A stretch of 64,000 nucleotides of DNA from Chaetorhynchus papuensis. Its lineage: Eukaryota; Chordata; Aves; Passeriformes; Rhipiduridae. A program made the position numbers and the translations under genes. Numbering within the stretch: the stretch's first letter is position 1; each line of letters opens with the position of its first letter. The stretch spans positions 868,001 to 932,000 of the forward strand of contig VWYX01000257.1 in NCBI GenBank assembly GCA_013396525.1, written 5' to 3'. Under the pieces are notes generated by a model. The model was not told where the DNA came from. It ran no database searches and worked only from the letters and a program-made list of their open reading frames with translations. Shown one piece after another: positions 27,701 through 42,700 of this stretch.

Positions 27701-30700
27701 CAGAATTTTCCTTCCCCAGCATCATCCATTATCCCTATTTTATACAGGCTGTTAGCGCAGGGGTCTATTCTGCTAGCTTGGCATTTCCCAGGCACAGCAA
27801 TTTATGTCTGCCCATCTTGCTATGGCTCAGACATCCCATTTACACCAGGGCTGGGGCTCTGGCTCAGAATCCAGTAGTCCATTTAATTAAGGAATCTCTG
27901 GAGTTGATAGAGGGATTGCAAGGTTAAAAGGATAAAAGGTGAATTAAAATTAGGATTTTAATTGCAGATTGTCTCCCCTGGCCTGGACCAAAAATCAGGA
28001 GACTGAGCACTATTACAACTGCAAGTCTTTATTGTGATGTGCTTCATTTTTACCCACTTTATGGGTGTCATTTGCACTTCCTCACTTTGTGTACAGAAAA
28101 AATGAGGAGAATGGTAGTGTTTAAAGAGAATACTTTGTTTGAGATTAGCAGGAGGAGGAGCTGGTTGGGTTTCAGCATTATGTTCTTTTGTATGTATCAC
28201 AATCAACCTTTTCCTCCTCTTTACATTTTTGTTTCAAGTGGAAAAAGAATGAAAGCCATCTGAAAGATGTAAAATCTTGCCTGCAGAATTATTTGCCCCA
28301 GTAATATACTACATTTTTTCACTGCTTCTTTATAGCAGAAAGCCTTTTTTTCATTAGAGGCATATCATAAGATTAGCAATAAAATCAAACAAGCTAAATA
28401 AATTAAGCTGTAGCCTGCGTATCAATCAAACACCCAACCCCCGGTAGGATTGTTCCGACTGGAAGGAAGCTCTGCCTTACATGCTCTATCAAGGTTTTTT
28501 ATTTCTGTCTACAGAGAACCACTTGAAAGGAGCTCCATGACTTTTCAATGGCAATTATAAAAACTACATTTCACATATTGTGTGATTAATGGGGCTATTA
28601 CTTTGGCTGAGTTCACTCTGGTTTAACACATCAGGGTTTTTTCCTCTGTGGTTTCTCTGGTAAAATGACAGCTAGCTCGTGCAAAATAGCATTGATCATC
28701 TGTTCCAAATTATCAAATGGGGCAGAAGGAAGGGTCTTGGGTTTCTCAGCTTTGTAAGTACACTTGCTGACTTTTCTGGGACAGTCACATTTATCCTGAC
28801 AAATGGCCTCATAAAGGACAGCATTTACAGTCGGAGATGAACAGTCTGCCTTCTGGAACCACGCTTAGTGGCTCTTCCCTTCCCCTGCTTCCCCTTCACA
28901 GCAACGAACCTTTTCATATATGTATGTGAAAGGAAAAGCAAATACCCTTTCTTGTGCTCTTCAGCTGTATTTATTTGCTCCTGGCTGCTTGCCCTGAGGC
29001 ATCAGAGATGTCTCTAAAGCCTATTTATTTTCCTTCTGCCCCCTGCTAGCTGACTTAACAGCAGTGCTAATATGGGCCAGAAAGCTCTGTCAGTCAGAGA
29101 ACAAACTGCAAAGGCTTCATTGGGTGTATCAGCATTACATCAGGTGCCTGCAGCAAGTAGGAAGAGTCTCAAAAGCCTTAGGAACACTGGGTGAAGGTCC
29201 AGATAATGCGGGATAGTTAGCAAGTCTGTTTAAAAGGGGGTAGGATTTAACTTTAGATTTGAATAAATGCTGTCATGAGGTATTTATCACTTTTTGTAGC
29301 CAGAAGATGTCTAGATTTTAATTATCCTGATTTAGTAACGTCACTGAAAAGGGATTTAAGGTAAAATGGACACAACACTTTTAATGCAGTGTATTTATCC
29401 ACTTTCTATTTTCCTTTGTCCTGAGAGTGCTTTATATTAAATGTCATTCTTTCTATTTCTGTTGTCTCACCATCATATCTGAAATAAGTACTACGCTCTT
29501 TCTTCAATTAAACTGCAACATTGTACATTTCTGCTAAAGGCAATATTTAGAATTTGCTTTAATTTGATTTGATTTAAATCAGAGGTTTTCACAGCTTTTT
29601 CCCAAAAATGATCTCATTCTCCAGTCTTTTGAAAATTGTCTCAGGAGGTCACCTTAGCTCACACATTCTGCCCACTGTCTGCCACAGGCTCTGCAGCAGG
29701 CACTTCTTCTTGTGCTGCTTATCCTCTGGGGGATCAGACTTGCCTCTCCTCTGTGCTTCATGCTGCTCAGTGCTGCCAGGGTGAGGTGGGCTCTGATATC
29801 CATCCCTCTGCTGCCAGGAAACACTCCAGTCTGAGGGAAGGAACTGGGGCAAATCTCCCCCTTTTCCTTCAGAAATGATGGGCTCCAGCACCTCTCACTG
29901 CTCAGAGCTGAGCCCAGGTCACACAGACCACATTGCACATGACAGACACACTGCAGGAATTTTGCTGGTGGCAGACTTGGGCACTGCAAAAGTAAAAGGG
30001 ATTCCTTTGACCCTGCTGGCAAGGTGCAGATTATCCTTATATTGTGAGAAACCTTATGTGAACCTGTTCATAATGGCTGACAAACTTGTTCTTAATTTTG
30101 GTTTTAAAGGGCTCTGAAAAAGACTACAAGCTGTGGGTGATTTCAGGAAGAGAACATGCACCTTACCCTCTTATTGGTAAGTTGTTGACATTGTTTTGTT
30201 TTTCAATATTCACTCAGTTACTACTGCTGAAGGAAGCAAGAAATAAAGAGAAGACTGAAAATCAGTTTCCTCTTTTGCTTTGTTTTTCCTGTTTTTTCTC
30301 TTACTTCCCTGTCACGCAAGTTTGCCTCTTTGGGGAGCCAGTGAAATGCTGATCCTTTGTTTTGAAAAGCAATTGTCTGCTTGTGTCACTAAGAGCTTGA
30401 AGAAGTTCATTTATTTCTGCCCCAGTTTTGCTGCATGAGCCCCAATCTTTCCCCAGAGTTGGCCTCTCCAGTGACCTCCTCTTCTGGAGGTTGTCCAGCT
30501 TTACCATATTCCTTCCTACACCTCCATAGCATTGTGTACTCCCCTCCTCAGCAAAACTCAGCACAGTTTTGAGAAATGTTCTTTCCTTCCACAACTCAAA
30601 TTAACTGATTCAAGAGGTCCTTTCCAATCTTGTATTTCTCATTCTGGCTGACAGCTCCCCTCTGATTAGGAGCAAATTAGTGCTTATTCACTTTCTGAAA

Positions 30701-33700
30701 TGATTTTCAAAACATTTCAGGACCAGGAATCAACACAAATCTCAGAAGTGATTGGATGGAGTGATTTGATTTTGGCCCATGATTCACTAAGAACAAATCC
30801 CTTCCCATTAGTAAGAACATTTCCCTGTAGAAGCCCAGCATTACTTGTGCTATATTAGTTTGCAGATAATTAGAACAAGAAAAATTTGTGGATTTTCTCA
30901 TTTTTTCTCCTGCAAATCTAATTCCAGTAAATCTTACCATTCCTTCTTAAAGCAGCCATAGCTACAAATGGTTGACTGGAGTCAGACAACATTAATATTT
31001 ATAAAATGTCTAACTTGTGCACCTTACAGAGAGTGCAAACTGTTTTGCCTTTGAAACATACCAGACTTTGGGTTTCTGACCATTTTTGTGTATCTTCTTC
31101 AGATCAAATCGCATCCATGGCTTTACACATAGAACCAGAGAATTCAGAAATGGGAAAGGCCTTTTTGTTGACTGACTTTCACTGCAAATTCAAGCTGCAA
31201 TCCTTGGAAAAGAAAAATCTGACATGAAAGTGATTCTGTTCTTGATACTTATGCAGAGGTTTATTACATAAAGCCAAGTTTTATCATAGGCGCACATCAG
31301 AAGCAGAGTTTGACTGTGCCATAGCTTCATACTACCTGTAATCTCAAATAACATCTCTTCCACTCCCTTAGTGTTCAAGTCTAATTGCAAGCTAACTGAA
31401 ACATCTTAGCATTGCATCCGCATTTAATATCTTTCATCCGCCAGGTCTTTAGACAAGTCTGAAAAGCATCTTTCCGGTGGCATTTCTGAAAGCTCCTCCA
31501 GAAATGAATTGCCTCAGTGTAGTCCCCAAAGATGCTGGTTAAAGCCAAGCACAGCTCATTTGCATCAGCCCTGTGTGATCAACGTTTCCTTCCTGTTTCA
31601 GCCTCAGACTGGAACCATAATTGTGTCGCATTTGACTGAGTTGATGGCTGCTGCACTTAACATGTTAAGGGAGGGAAGATCACTTCCACACTGGACTTTT
31701 TTTGTTTTAGCATGCTCAGCAAAAATTTGGCATGACTGATCCCAAAATCTCATTTCTCTCCAGAATGATATGAGCAATCAGTACCTCAACTTTTAGTGCC
31801 ACAATAAAAGCAGTAGAAGGAGTAAACACTGAATTCAGAAATAGTCACTTGTATTTTTTTCTGGCGGGCTTTTATGTGATACAGCTGTAATAGATCTGAT
31901 TTTACTTTTACATCTGTTTAACTACACCGAACACAGTAACTCCCTATCTGCCAGTGTATGATTTATGCCCGTGCAAATATGGAGGAAAGCAACAATTCTT
32001 AGATTACCGAGAAAGTGCTGCGGGCCAGCAAGCAAAATCTGCTTCTCCTCCAGGGCAGGTGGAATTTTGCAAGTCTCCAGTCAATCCAACAGAGATTATT
32101 ATGATTTCTCTTTGAACAGGACATGAATATCCCTTTGGAATTAAAATGAGCCACATTCGTGACGCTATGCCCCACGGATCAAAGCACTGTGCCTGCCCCA
32201 GGCAGCTTCAGGGCCCTTTCTTGATGGAGCAGCTGCCCCAGGAGCTGCAGTGCCAGTTTGTGCTGAAGCCCAGCCAGGTGGCCGCGTGCCAGGAGCTGAA
32301 CGGTACGTTGTCCTCTCGCCCCAGCATCTCTCCCCACGGCCGGGCCACCTCCCTGGCTCTGCTGCACGAGGCAAATGTGCCTGGCTGGGGGTGCAGTGGG
32401 AAGCACGGAGTCGTGTGCAGGTGTACCTTGCAGCTGCTCGGGGGAGCTCGCAGTGTAGCTCCCCCTGATCTGAGCGTGCTGTTGTATATGTGTCATCTTC
32501 GTGAGTTACATTTTGACAAGCTGCCTGTCAAGTGATTGTTCTAAAATCAGCACAAGAAGGACAAAATCTGTGCCCTGCAATTTTTGTGAGTCTATTAGCT
32601 GAGCTTCTCTCTGCAGACCCTGCTGTGCTCTGTACCAAGGCAGGGTGGTTTTACGGTCCAAGAGTCAAGGCTTGACTTTGGCACAGAATTCCCATGCAAC
32701 CTTTGGCAGCATCCTTTATCTCAGTAAGGTACTTAGAACTACACACCTGCCTCACTGGGACCCTCAAGTGGCACAGGCTAGGCAGGTACTTGACTACCTA
32801 GATGAGGTGAGCGAATAGAACTTTATTTCAGTACTCTTTGTGTAAAATAAAGAAAGTAATATTTTCTTCTGCCTTTGGCCTTGGTGCTGCAAAAATACGA
32901 GCACCTGCTCTCTGTTTTTCAGTCTGCTGTCAATGACACAATGACTGTGCTGTGCTCATGATAAAACAAATAAGGAGACTGTAACAGGATTGGGGCATTA
33001 GGCTTGGGGCAAGGACACATCCCATGGTGTGTTTTTGTTGTTCTTAACATGCTAGCATACTCAGTTCAATTAGGAACCCTGCCTTACTTCAACATTAATG
33101 ACCGCATCACAAAAAAAATAACATTAACACTGTTGTCTTGGGCACTCCCCAATACCTAAGATCTCCCACAATATATGAATATGAATAGAATCCATTTGTA
33201 ATGTTTTCAGAAATTAAATACAGTGAAGCTATACCAGAGTCCATTATAAATTATTCTGGAAATTGATTACATTTTATATAAATTAATTTCCTTTCCACAT
33301 GCATTCATCCACCCCCATCCCAGTAATTTGTATCATATATTACTTCATGGCATATTTTAAGAATGAGGCAATCTAGCAAAGGGGTGTAATTAGGTTTACA
33401 GGCCCCGCTTTGGCAGCTGATGTTGACTGGCAAAAGAAAATAGAAATGCAAATCAGGCCTGTAGAGTTCTAATGCAGATGTGTTATCATCAGTGCTGTGC
33501 AAGCTGCAGTAGTGGAGGGAGCCTGGCTTGGGGCAGCAGAAGCCTGGGGCAGCCTGCAGGTCATGCACGGGGACCAGTAAATGAGAGAAACAGGCTTTTA
33601 GTCCATTCACCTTTCCTTCTTTCGTCAGACAAAACCTGTTATTGTGATTTGTAGGTGTGACTGCTTGCAAAGCAGGTTATCTCACATACAGCACTGTTAG

Positions 33701-36700
33701 TTGCGCTTTTGCTAACTGTTTTGGGTTTGGAAAATGGCAAAAATTACCTGCATGCAAGCCAAGGCTGTGATCTGGCTTTGGGTTCATCTTCAGGTCAGCA
33801 AGCCAAAATCTGTGTTGCTGTTGTTGGGTACCCACTGGGCACACTGCCACATACAGGGTGAATTTACAGAGAGCAGTGTCTGTAACCCCACACTTCACTG
33901 CCACATACTGTGCTGTCCTCCCTCCCATCACTTCCCTGCATCAGGGATCCCTCTGTGCTGGACATGCTGTCCCTTCTGGAGGCAGCACGGAGCAGCTGCC
34001 CAGCTCTGCCAGGGTGCACCACAGTTAGACAGCAGTGTAGGTGTTGACAGGCAGGCAGGACTGACAGCTGGCCCTCATGTCAAGTCAGTAGCTGTGTGGA
34101 CACCAAATGTGGTGGTGTAATTGCATCACCTGTCCTGGCAGGATGGTTAAAAAAAGTACAGGAGAATTTTCTGTGTGGAAGAAGTGGAGTGTTTCTGTTG
34201 CCTCTGCTGTAGCCTTCCAGCATGTAACAGGAATGGCCACCTACCAGTTAAACATAGCCATTAAATAATGCTCATGAGCACATTGTTAAATAGAGCTGAA
34301 GATTTATTTAGAAGGTTCTGATTAGTTTCAAGGAGTGGAAATGCCATTTCCGTGGCTAGGACACTAACTATGAATAGACATTCACTTCATGTAAAATATG
34401 AGCAGAAAAGGTGGCTGCTGTGAGCTCTGACCAAAATTTTCTAACAAATTGGTATTACTTTTTTCTGATTCTGGCTTAGGATAATCTACCAGAGCAAGGC
34501 CATGAGGTTTTTGTATGGAAGTACTTCTGCAGAGCAATAATTGGCATCTGTCTTGGCTGAGAGGAGCCTGGGCTTCTCCTAGTATTATAACTATGCCCAG
34601 GTTCAAGGAAAGAAAGTGTACATCCACCCCTTCTCATCTCCTCTTCAGCTTAAGACTTCTCAACCCCCTTAAAAAGGGAGTGTGAAAAGGACAAGTTTCC
34701 CTGTTTTTCAGTGAATGTTAGTTTTTAAGTGACAGGGCATTTCGTTGCCCTACATCACTTGTTGGTTTCTGCCCTGGTCTGCTGAAGAACACTGGCTAAG
34801 ATTTCCTTCCTGTCCCAGGAGAGAGCTGCAGTTAGTTACAGTGACCCTTTGCTCTCATTCTCAGTTTGAGACATGGCTGTTAAGAGGGGAACAATCAGTA
34901 AGAGACTTAAGAAGAGTTCCTAATTTTAAGACATTTTTTTTTATTCACTTCTGCTATTCCTTGTTCTCCAAAATAGCGTCCTAATTTTTGCTTTCACTGA
35001 GATCTACAGGGTGTACAGAAAAAACCACCAGTATGTGTTTGCCATTGTGTCACTAGAACACTGGCAAACCTTAGTTTGTGAAGCAGACCTTATTCAGGTG
35101 CTAATATTCAGCTTATCTAAAGGAAAAAAAGTCATTCTGAAAGTTACAGGACAGTTATGTTCTCCCAAAACATAATGTGTCAGGTAAAGCCTTAGACACA
35201 CAGTAAAGCCACACTTATATTTCTTGAAGTTTTGGACTGCTTAAAATGTATATCCTCGTTATTTTTTATGAAAAGAATTTTTCTTCAGGCTTTCACATTC
35301 ATATGTTCACATTTTGAGTTAAACTGTAACTTTTCATCCTGTAAGCATCTAATGAAAAGACTTCCACCCATTCCCAAAGGGAGCATGATCTGGAATGGAA
35401 TGATGTATAATGAAAATCACTCTTTGAGCTAAAAACCCAATTCTAATAAAGTATAGGAAAGAATAAAGTATTGGAGAGAAAAATCTGGTATTGTACCATA
35501 GTCCTTAATTCTGCAAGCCTTGCTTCTGGCCTCCACAACACCAGAAAGTAAAATGTTTGGAAGAACCAGTTAATTAAAATGTTTATGGGGTAGGCAAGCA
35601 ACTAAATCAGTGCTGATTGGCTTTGAAAACACCTCGAAAAGAAAAAATATCTCAGAATAAGTTTTTCCCGGTTAGCACTTCTGTCATAAACGGTCTGCAC
35701 TCCTTTTCCCCTTAGCAGTAGCCCATGCTGTTAAGACCTCACACTGGCTGATGTTGAGAAAGGTCATACAAAAAAACCCCTTTTTATGTACCAATACCTG
35801 TATTTCCTTCTCTATACACTGCAAACAGGAGCTTCAGTTAGTACAGCTCCTTCGATATCTCATGAAATATGTTAAAATGAAGACAAACTGAGCCCATCAG
35901 TGTGCTGGCAGCATGCTGAAATGCCATCTGGAAGGCATTGATTAAAGGGCAGGCACCGTCCCTGGGCCATGGTCAGCAAATGCTTGGAGTGAGGACACTG
36001 ATGATACTCTTGCACTGAGGAGAAGAGAGCAAAGGCAGTGGCTTTTCCTGGTGAGAAGATGCCTCACCCCATTCTCTGGTGTTAACTGTGGGGAGAGCCT
36101 CCCACATTGCCAGGAAAACTAACTAGGAAGCCTCTGGACAGCATGCCAAGGTGAGGGCAGTGGTTTTGCACCTGTGGGTGGAAAATGAGTTATTTAGCAG
36201 AATCCAGCTCTGTGTGAAATCAGCAGGCTGAGGTTTGCTGTCCTGCACTTGGTGGTGAGTGCTGACACTGTGCTCCAGCAGTGCAGTGCAGAGCAGATCC
36301 TGGTGATCCTCTTCAGGGCATGAGTAAGGCAACACATTCTCCACACACACACACACAGAGGTATGTGCATGGTGGATTAGGCTTAGCTGGATGCATGGAG
36401 TTGGTTGAGTTCATGACAGTTTTTCCTTTGAAACCATAGCAACCACCAAAACCCAAATACTGGAACTAGAATTGAAATGCATCTCTCGTAATAAACACCT
36501 TTCTGTTTTCCCAGACTTAAGCCAAAAGTCATTTAAAAGGAAAAGATCTATCATAAACTGGGCTTTTTGGCGTGGCCCAGGCACTCACTTGGACAATGCA
36601 CCTCTCTGCTCAACATCTGCTGCTCCTGGGAAGCTCTTTGGCCTCTTACTAACAACCATCTGTGAGGATGACAACCTGCCCAAACCCCTCTTGGTGAGTC

Positions 36701-39700
36701 CCAGGCTCAGGGTTGGGTCTTACAGTGGAGGAATTTCTCTGTGTAGTAAATGAAGATATGTTTGTAAATGAGGCATTGAAATTACCCAAGCAAAGAAACC
36801 AGAAAGGTTTCCAAAGGGAAACCTCATTTGTGGTTCTCAGCAAGAACTTTGGTTTTTAACATATGCTGTGGTCAGGCCCAGTTAGTAACGGCTTGAGAAA
36901 TGTATGTGATCAGTCTACTGCTCTGGGCTATTTCTCCTTTATAGCCCGTGCTGTAAGGCTGGTTTCCTAATCCTCACTTTCACAGTGTAAATAAATGCCA
37001 CATTCACACATACTTTTTAAACCACTCCCAAGATCTCTGTAAAATCCCCACATCCATAAATGTCTCATCTACTGTCCCATATAGGCAGCCCACGCATGCA
37101 TAAAAGAGCCACCTGCCCTTAACTAGGCAATTTTAGGGCCTTTCTTGAAGTCATTCCGGGGCAGGCAAGCACTCTGAGTCCTCATTTTTGGTCTGACAGC
37201 ACCACTGCAAAAAATAGGTGGAATTGTGGAGGCTACAGTAGCATCTTTTCATCCTCTCTTGAGGGAGCTCTGGTGCTGTGGGTGTTCTCAAAACCAGCCT
37301 AGGAACATGAAAAAGGTTGTCCTAGTGCCCATTCCTAGGCATAATTAAGGCATATATATGGCATTTTTGGTCACTGGAGGGCTGCCCTGTTGTCAGTGCA
37401 GCAGATGAAGTATTTACAGAGTGGGAGTGAGCCCTGCTGGATTGGGCCCTTCATCCTAACAGCCCGACTTCTGGCTGGAAGAAGTTGCCAGAACCCCACT
37501 GAAATCAGTGGCATCACACCAGTTTACAGGAAGAGATGTTTTGTCTCCTAAGCTGATGCTTGATGTGCAGCTTTGTCACTGCCCGAATAGTGAATCTTAC
37601 CAGGACTTTTCAGGTCTTTTAATAGTGTGGGGTTGTTATTTTCTTTTGAAGGAGCAGTGTTCATTTTCATCATTTAGGTTATTTAAATAAGCCCTCCAGA
37701 GATGGACTCCGTATGACTATGATCACCTGATCCCTCAGTTGCTCTGTTTAAGAGATGAGCCAATGCTGCATTTCAGAAATTTCTCCAAAACATAAATATT
37801 AGTAAATTTTTATCTTAGAAAATCCCGAGTTATTAAGCATAGAACCACAGCTTGATAGAGTTCATGCTTCAAATTTTAAACATTGTGTTTATGCCACAAA
37901 ATATAACTTACTTCTGAATTCATGCAGCATCTCTGGAGAATAGAATACTGGGGGACTGAATGGGATTTACCTGCAAGAGAAAGAAAATATTTGGGATGAA
38001 TGCTGCAGGCCTGGCTGGGTAACTGCTTCAGAGCTTCCAGCTTGCTTTCACAGCTGAAGGGCTCTCTTTTAGCCATTGCCACCCTGAATTGTCTTGCATC
38101 ATAGCTTCATTCATGTTATTTTGTCTGTGTTTGTTAGTTTAATAGGGGCTTCCCATTTTTATCTTGTGAATATTTTGTTCAAAATATATTTTCATAACAT
38201 TTGTGCTTTGTGCTAACATCCTGTGCTGTGGGACTCAGCCTGTTTTGATGGCAGAGCTCTAAATTTTTGCAAAGAAAATGAAAATGCTGATATGAGTCCT
38301 GCTGCCATGAAGATGCTCCTCCAAAGCATCTGCACTTACGTAAATTCCTGATCTTGGACTTCTGCGAGAGTGAGAAAGAAACATTAAAGAATAAAAGTAA
38401 AAGTAATAGCTTCCATTAGACTTACACGCACTGCTGTGTAAGAAATACCATGCTGCCACTGCTAAGCACTAACTTTCTGCATGACCTTCCAGGACCTGTG
38501 CAAGTTTCAGCCAAGTCATTTAAATGCATAAACACTGTGGTATGGGAAAAGGAGAGTGGTCTATCTAATTCAAAGCTTTGCATTTGACAGTGGCCTCAGC
38601 CAGACGCTACTTTGCAGACCTACCTTACAGCCCAGACTAGGAGAGTCCCCAAACTCCATTCCTTAGCCATTACTGTTCACTGATTCAGTTTAATGATGAT
38701 GGACCAGTGTCCCAGGACCGCCCCCCCTCCAGTGTCCCTTTTCTTGCCATCATTTTTGATAACTTGGTCCTCAGGCCACTGTGTGCGTACACGTAATCCC
38801 AGAGACTATCTGCACGTTTCCCCTTTTGAAGAGATAAGCACAACAAATTGTACCTTGCTTGGAGCGGGCCTGCAAGACGTGACCTGCATGTCTGAGAGAT
38901 GGCCCACAAGAGACTGCAGAGAACTAAGAATCTGGCAAATATGAACATATTATCTCCGGAGAAGTTTCAGCATTTCCTTTTCTCCTTGTTTTCCTCTCTT
39001 ATTTAACAGAAGAAATCAGTCCCTCCTGTTATTGTAAAAGCTAGAAAGGAATCTGCCCCCTTTTCCTTTTCTTGTAAGCTGCCTACTTGTTTAATCCTGT
39101 GCAGCCTCATTGGCTTCAAGGGAGCCATAAGCTGAGCTTTATCCCCCTTGGAGTGACCTCCCAAGCGGGAGCACCTTGCCCCAGAGTTGGTCCTGATGAC
39201 AGCCCTGAGCTGCTTGCAGAGTCTGATACCACTCAGAAGCAGCAAAGGGGGTGAAAACCTGACTCTGAACTAGTAGAAGTGCAGATAAATATTAATAAAC
39301 AAAGCACTTTCTAGCTTAGATAAAAATCTCGTTTTTTCAGACATCAGCAATGGAACAGAAGTCTGTCTCTGGTTGGTGATAGTATTGACCCCAATGATGA
39401 GCAGCGAGGGTCTCATATCTTCCTGCAAAGTAGCGTCTGGCTGAGGCCACTGTCAAATGCAAAGCTTTGAATTAGATAGACCACTCTCCTTTTCCCATAC
39501 CACAGTGTTTATGCATTTAAATGACTTGGCTGAAACTTGCACAGGTCCTGGAAGGTCATGCAGAAAGTTAGTGCTTAGCAGTGGCAGCATGGTATTTCTG
39601 AGGGGATGTTTTCCAGAATGAGAGCCCCAAATCACAGCTTTGCTGTGCAGTTTGGCATGATTTGGGGGGTGAGCCTTGACTTGTGTTTGATTTCTGATAC

Positions 39701-42700
39701 TTTTTAGGACTAAAAGGTTTTTGGCTGTGGCAAAACTACATTTTAGTGACACTGGACAATAAAATATATTTATGAAAAATCCTCTTTGCCTTTTACATTT
39801 TTTCAGGACATGCTTTCCCTCCTTTACCAAGAGGGGCCTTCCACCAAGGGTATTTTCAGACGCTCTGGAAGTGCAAAAACATTCAAAGAGCTAAAGGAAA
39901 AGCTTGATTCAGGTGCTGAAGTGGACCTGGCCCGTGAATCCATATTTGTGACTGCATCTTTGTTTAAGGTATGTGAAGAATGTTCCTGTCTCCCATTTTG
40001 GGTGAGAGCAGCACAGATCCTGTGCACAACCAAGGAGGGCTTTGCTTCAGCGTGGGCCCAAAGAGGAATTGATGGACTGAAATAACAAGAATGGGCTGGC
40101 ACATTAACCTTGTGAGGATCTCCAAAGGAGGCTACCACTGAATTAGGATGAGGAAGAGGAGTAGCCAGCTTGTTTTGCTGACAGCTTTCCTGAGGTCTCT
40201 GCTACAGCCTGGTCCTGTTACTCTCTTTATCTCTGCATATGCAACACTAAAAGGCATGTTTGCAGACCTGTCTCCTTACACATCAGTATCACCCTACGCT
40301 GCACAGCCTTGTGAGTTTATAGTGTTGCTGTCAATAGTTGGGTTATTTTTTTCATGCATCATCTTTTGTTACAGTCTTGCACGTCAAAACCAGTGTTCCT
40401 TGTGCAAAAAAAGCATCATAGCTTCCCTCATCCTAGGTTTTTTGGGAAGCTAGGATTTGGTCTTCTCCCTAAACTGCAACAGTTTCCCTGCCAATGGTTG
40501 AGGTGTTAGGACAGAGGAATAGCAAGACTATCAATGACTAGTTTAGGTACTCTGTTGATTAGGGAAAGGAAGGTAGGGATGCCTTGGAGTGCTGATGGTC
40601 TGGAGGTATTTGAGCTTGTCAGCTAAGGAGAAGAAACAGGGACTACAGATGAAGTTAAGTGGTAAGTAAAGACAGACGTTATGCAACATCAAAATAACTG
40701 GTCTCAGTGCAGAGTTTTTAGTTCAGCAATATCAGATGAAGCATAGAAATACCTCTATTTTGTCAAAAAATGGGTAGGGAAAGGCAGGAAAATATTCACA
40801 TTAAGCATAATCTAAAGTGCCTCTATCTCTGGTTTTGGTTGCTGTGTGTAATGATATGGTTGCCAGTGAGTGCTGTCCCATGGACACATCCTCTTGTGTC
40901 TGTGTATCTTATTCCTGCTCCCTCACATGCCCCAGAACAGCTGCTCACATGTTTTGTTCTTCTTTTCTCTTGATAAGGATTTTCTTCGCAACATCCCAGG
41001 CAGTATTTTATCATCCCAGCTGTGTGATAAGTGGGTCTCTGTGCTGGATCAAGGAAATAATGAAGAGAAGATAAAAAGCATCCAAAGGTAGTTACTTGTA
41101 TTCTCTACATTCTTCTCCTATCAATGTATATCCCAGAATGCAGAATCATAAATATTCAACTTACAATTAATTTTTTAAAAATAGATGCTAAAAATATCTT
41201 TGTATGTGACAGAACATTGAAGCTTACTTGTGTACTTAAGTGATTGTCTGTATGAGACAATTTTCTGACTCTCTTTTGTCCTGCTTTTCTGCCTTTTGTG
41301 GACACCAGAAAAATACATTAAATATCCTTTCATGGAAAGAACAAAGGCGACTTGTATTATTTGTAAATCTGATGTCCAAAACCTGAATTTCTGTCTGATA
41401 CAAAATCCAAAACTACCTGTGGGGAACGTTGGAGTCCTGGGTGAAAGGGAAGCTGAAATCAGTTCTTCATGCATTTCCCCTCATTCATCTCAAATTTTAG
41501 TGACCATTTTGAAGCCAGGATGGAATTGTGAATGAAATGCTGGAGCGTAGTGACAAGGGAAGCCTCCAACCTTGCAGGTGATACAAAACAGAAAGTAGGC
41601 AGTCTGTGTCACAGGAAACAGAGCTTTGTGCAGCAGCTGACCCCAGGAGTATCTACACACATACTGAAGGCAACTAGATGGCATGGACAGACTACTGAAC
41701 TGTTGGGGGAAGTGAGTGGTGAATTATCAGGCAGCTTAGGTGAAGTACAGTTTCATGTCATACATTGTACTTGGCAGAGCATAATTTTGTGTTACAGTGT
41801 TTTCTGCTGTTCCAAAACACTGTTTAGAGGCACGGTGAGGGAAACAGCTGCGCAAAGAACACCTCTTTGACACCCTCCCTGGTTTAATTAGTGCTCCATG
41901 TTACCCTGTTTCTGCATTTCCATTATCTTCACTTGTGTGTATCTATGGAAAGTGATCACTAATGTGAAGAATTCCATTTTTATATGTTTTCAGGTTAATA
42001 GAGCATCTCCCCAGAGCTAATGTTTTTCTCCTACGTTACATCTTTGGAGTACTGCATGGGATAGAAATGCGATCTGAAGAGAACCAGATGAATGCCTTTA
42101 ATCTGGCTGTGTGCATTGCACCCAGCCTGCTCTGGCCTCCTGTGTCCTCCACTCCTGACATAGAAAGTGAATTTATTAAAAAGGTATGAAACACTTTGGT
42201 GTAGTAGAAAACCAAACCAGCTTTCATCCCATTCAACCAGGCTGTTGGTTACAAACCTGAGAACAGTCAGTACCTCTTCAGATCAGGACTTGTCCTCTTA
42301 TCAGGGCTCCAGCAACATTCATCAATCCATTCTAATAATCTGTCTGGAAGAAGGGGAGGGAGGTCATAAAGCACCACCCAGCGTATCAGCAAAATGCTTC
42401 TCTCATCAAGAAGACCTTTGGTTGTGGTGACCTCGGAACGGGACGGAGTAGAATGGAAAAGATGTATACCAGGATGTATACCAGGACAGTTTATCTGGGC
42501 CCAGGAGACTGAGAGAGAAGTTCCTGGCTGCCCTCTTGGATGACAGTGTGCTCCTGTTCCTCATCTGTGTGGTGAGCTTGCCCTGAGCTGAATAACAGAA
42601 GATCTGACATCTCTCTCCCATTGATTTATTGCAGATTTCTAGTTTGGTACAGTTCCTCATTGAGAATTGCTGCAGGATTTTTGGAGATGAAATTACCTCT

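Larger units (their letters stand above)
36694..39806 (+). other. ARHGAP20 intron H-I (3.1 kb)
   Basis: GTGAGT donor, TTTTTTCAG acceptor, phase 0. Holds both arms of the 177-bp inverted repeat and their 805-base spacer. The rest appears unique. Confidence 0.88.

Noticed and set aside
28290..28640. Possible conserved non-coding element
   Set aside because: The impression rests on composition only; without alignment it cannot be supported as a feature.
30600..30650. AGGTCCTTTCCAATCTTGTA resembling a CR1 3' end
   Set aside because: Too short and diverged, with no further CR1 sequence upstream.
31656..31669. The 14-bp palindrome CTTAACATGTTAAG, also at 11729-11742
   Set aside because: Several perfect 14-bp palindromes are expected by chance in 64 kb, and the shared extension is only 2 bases.
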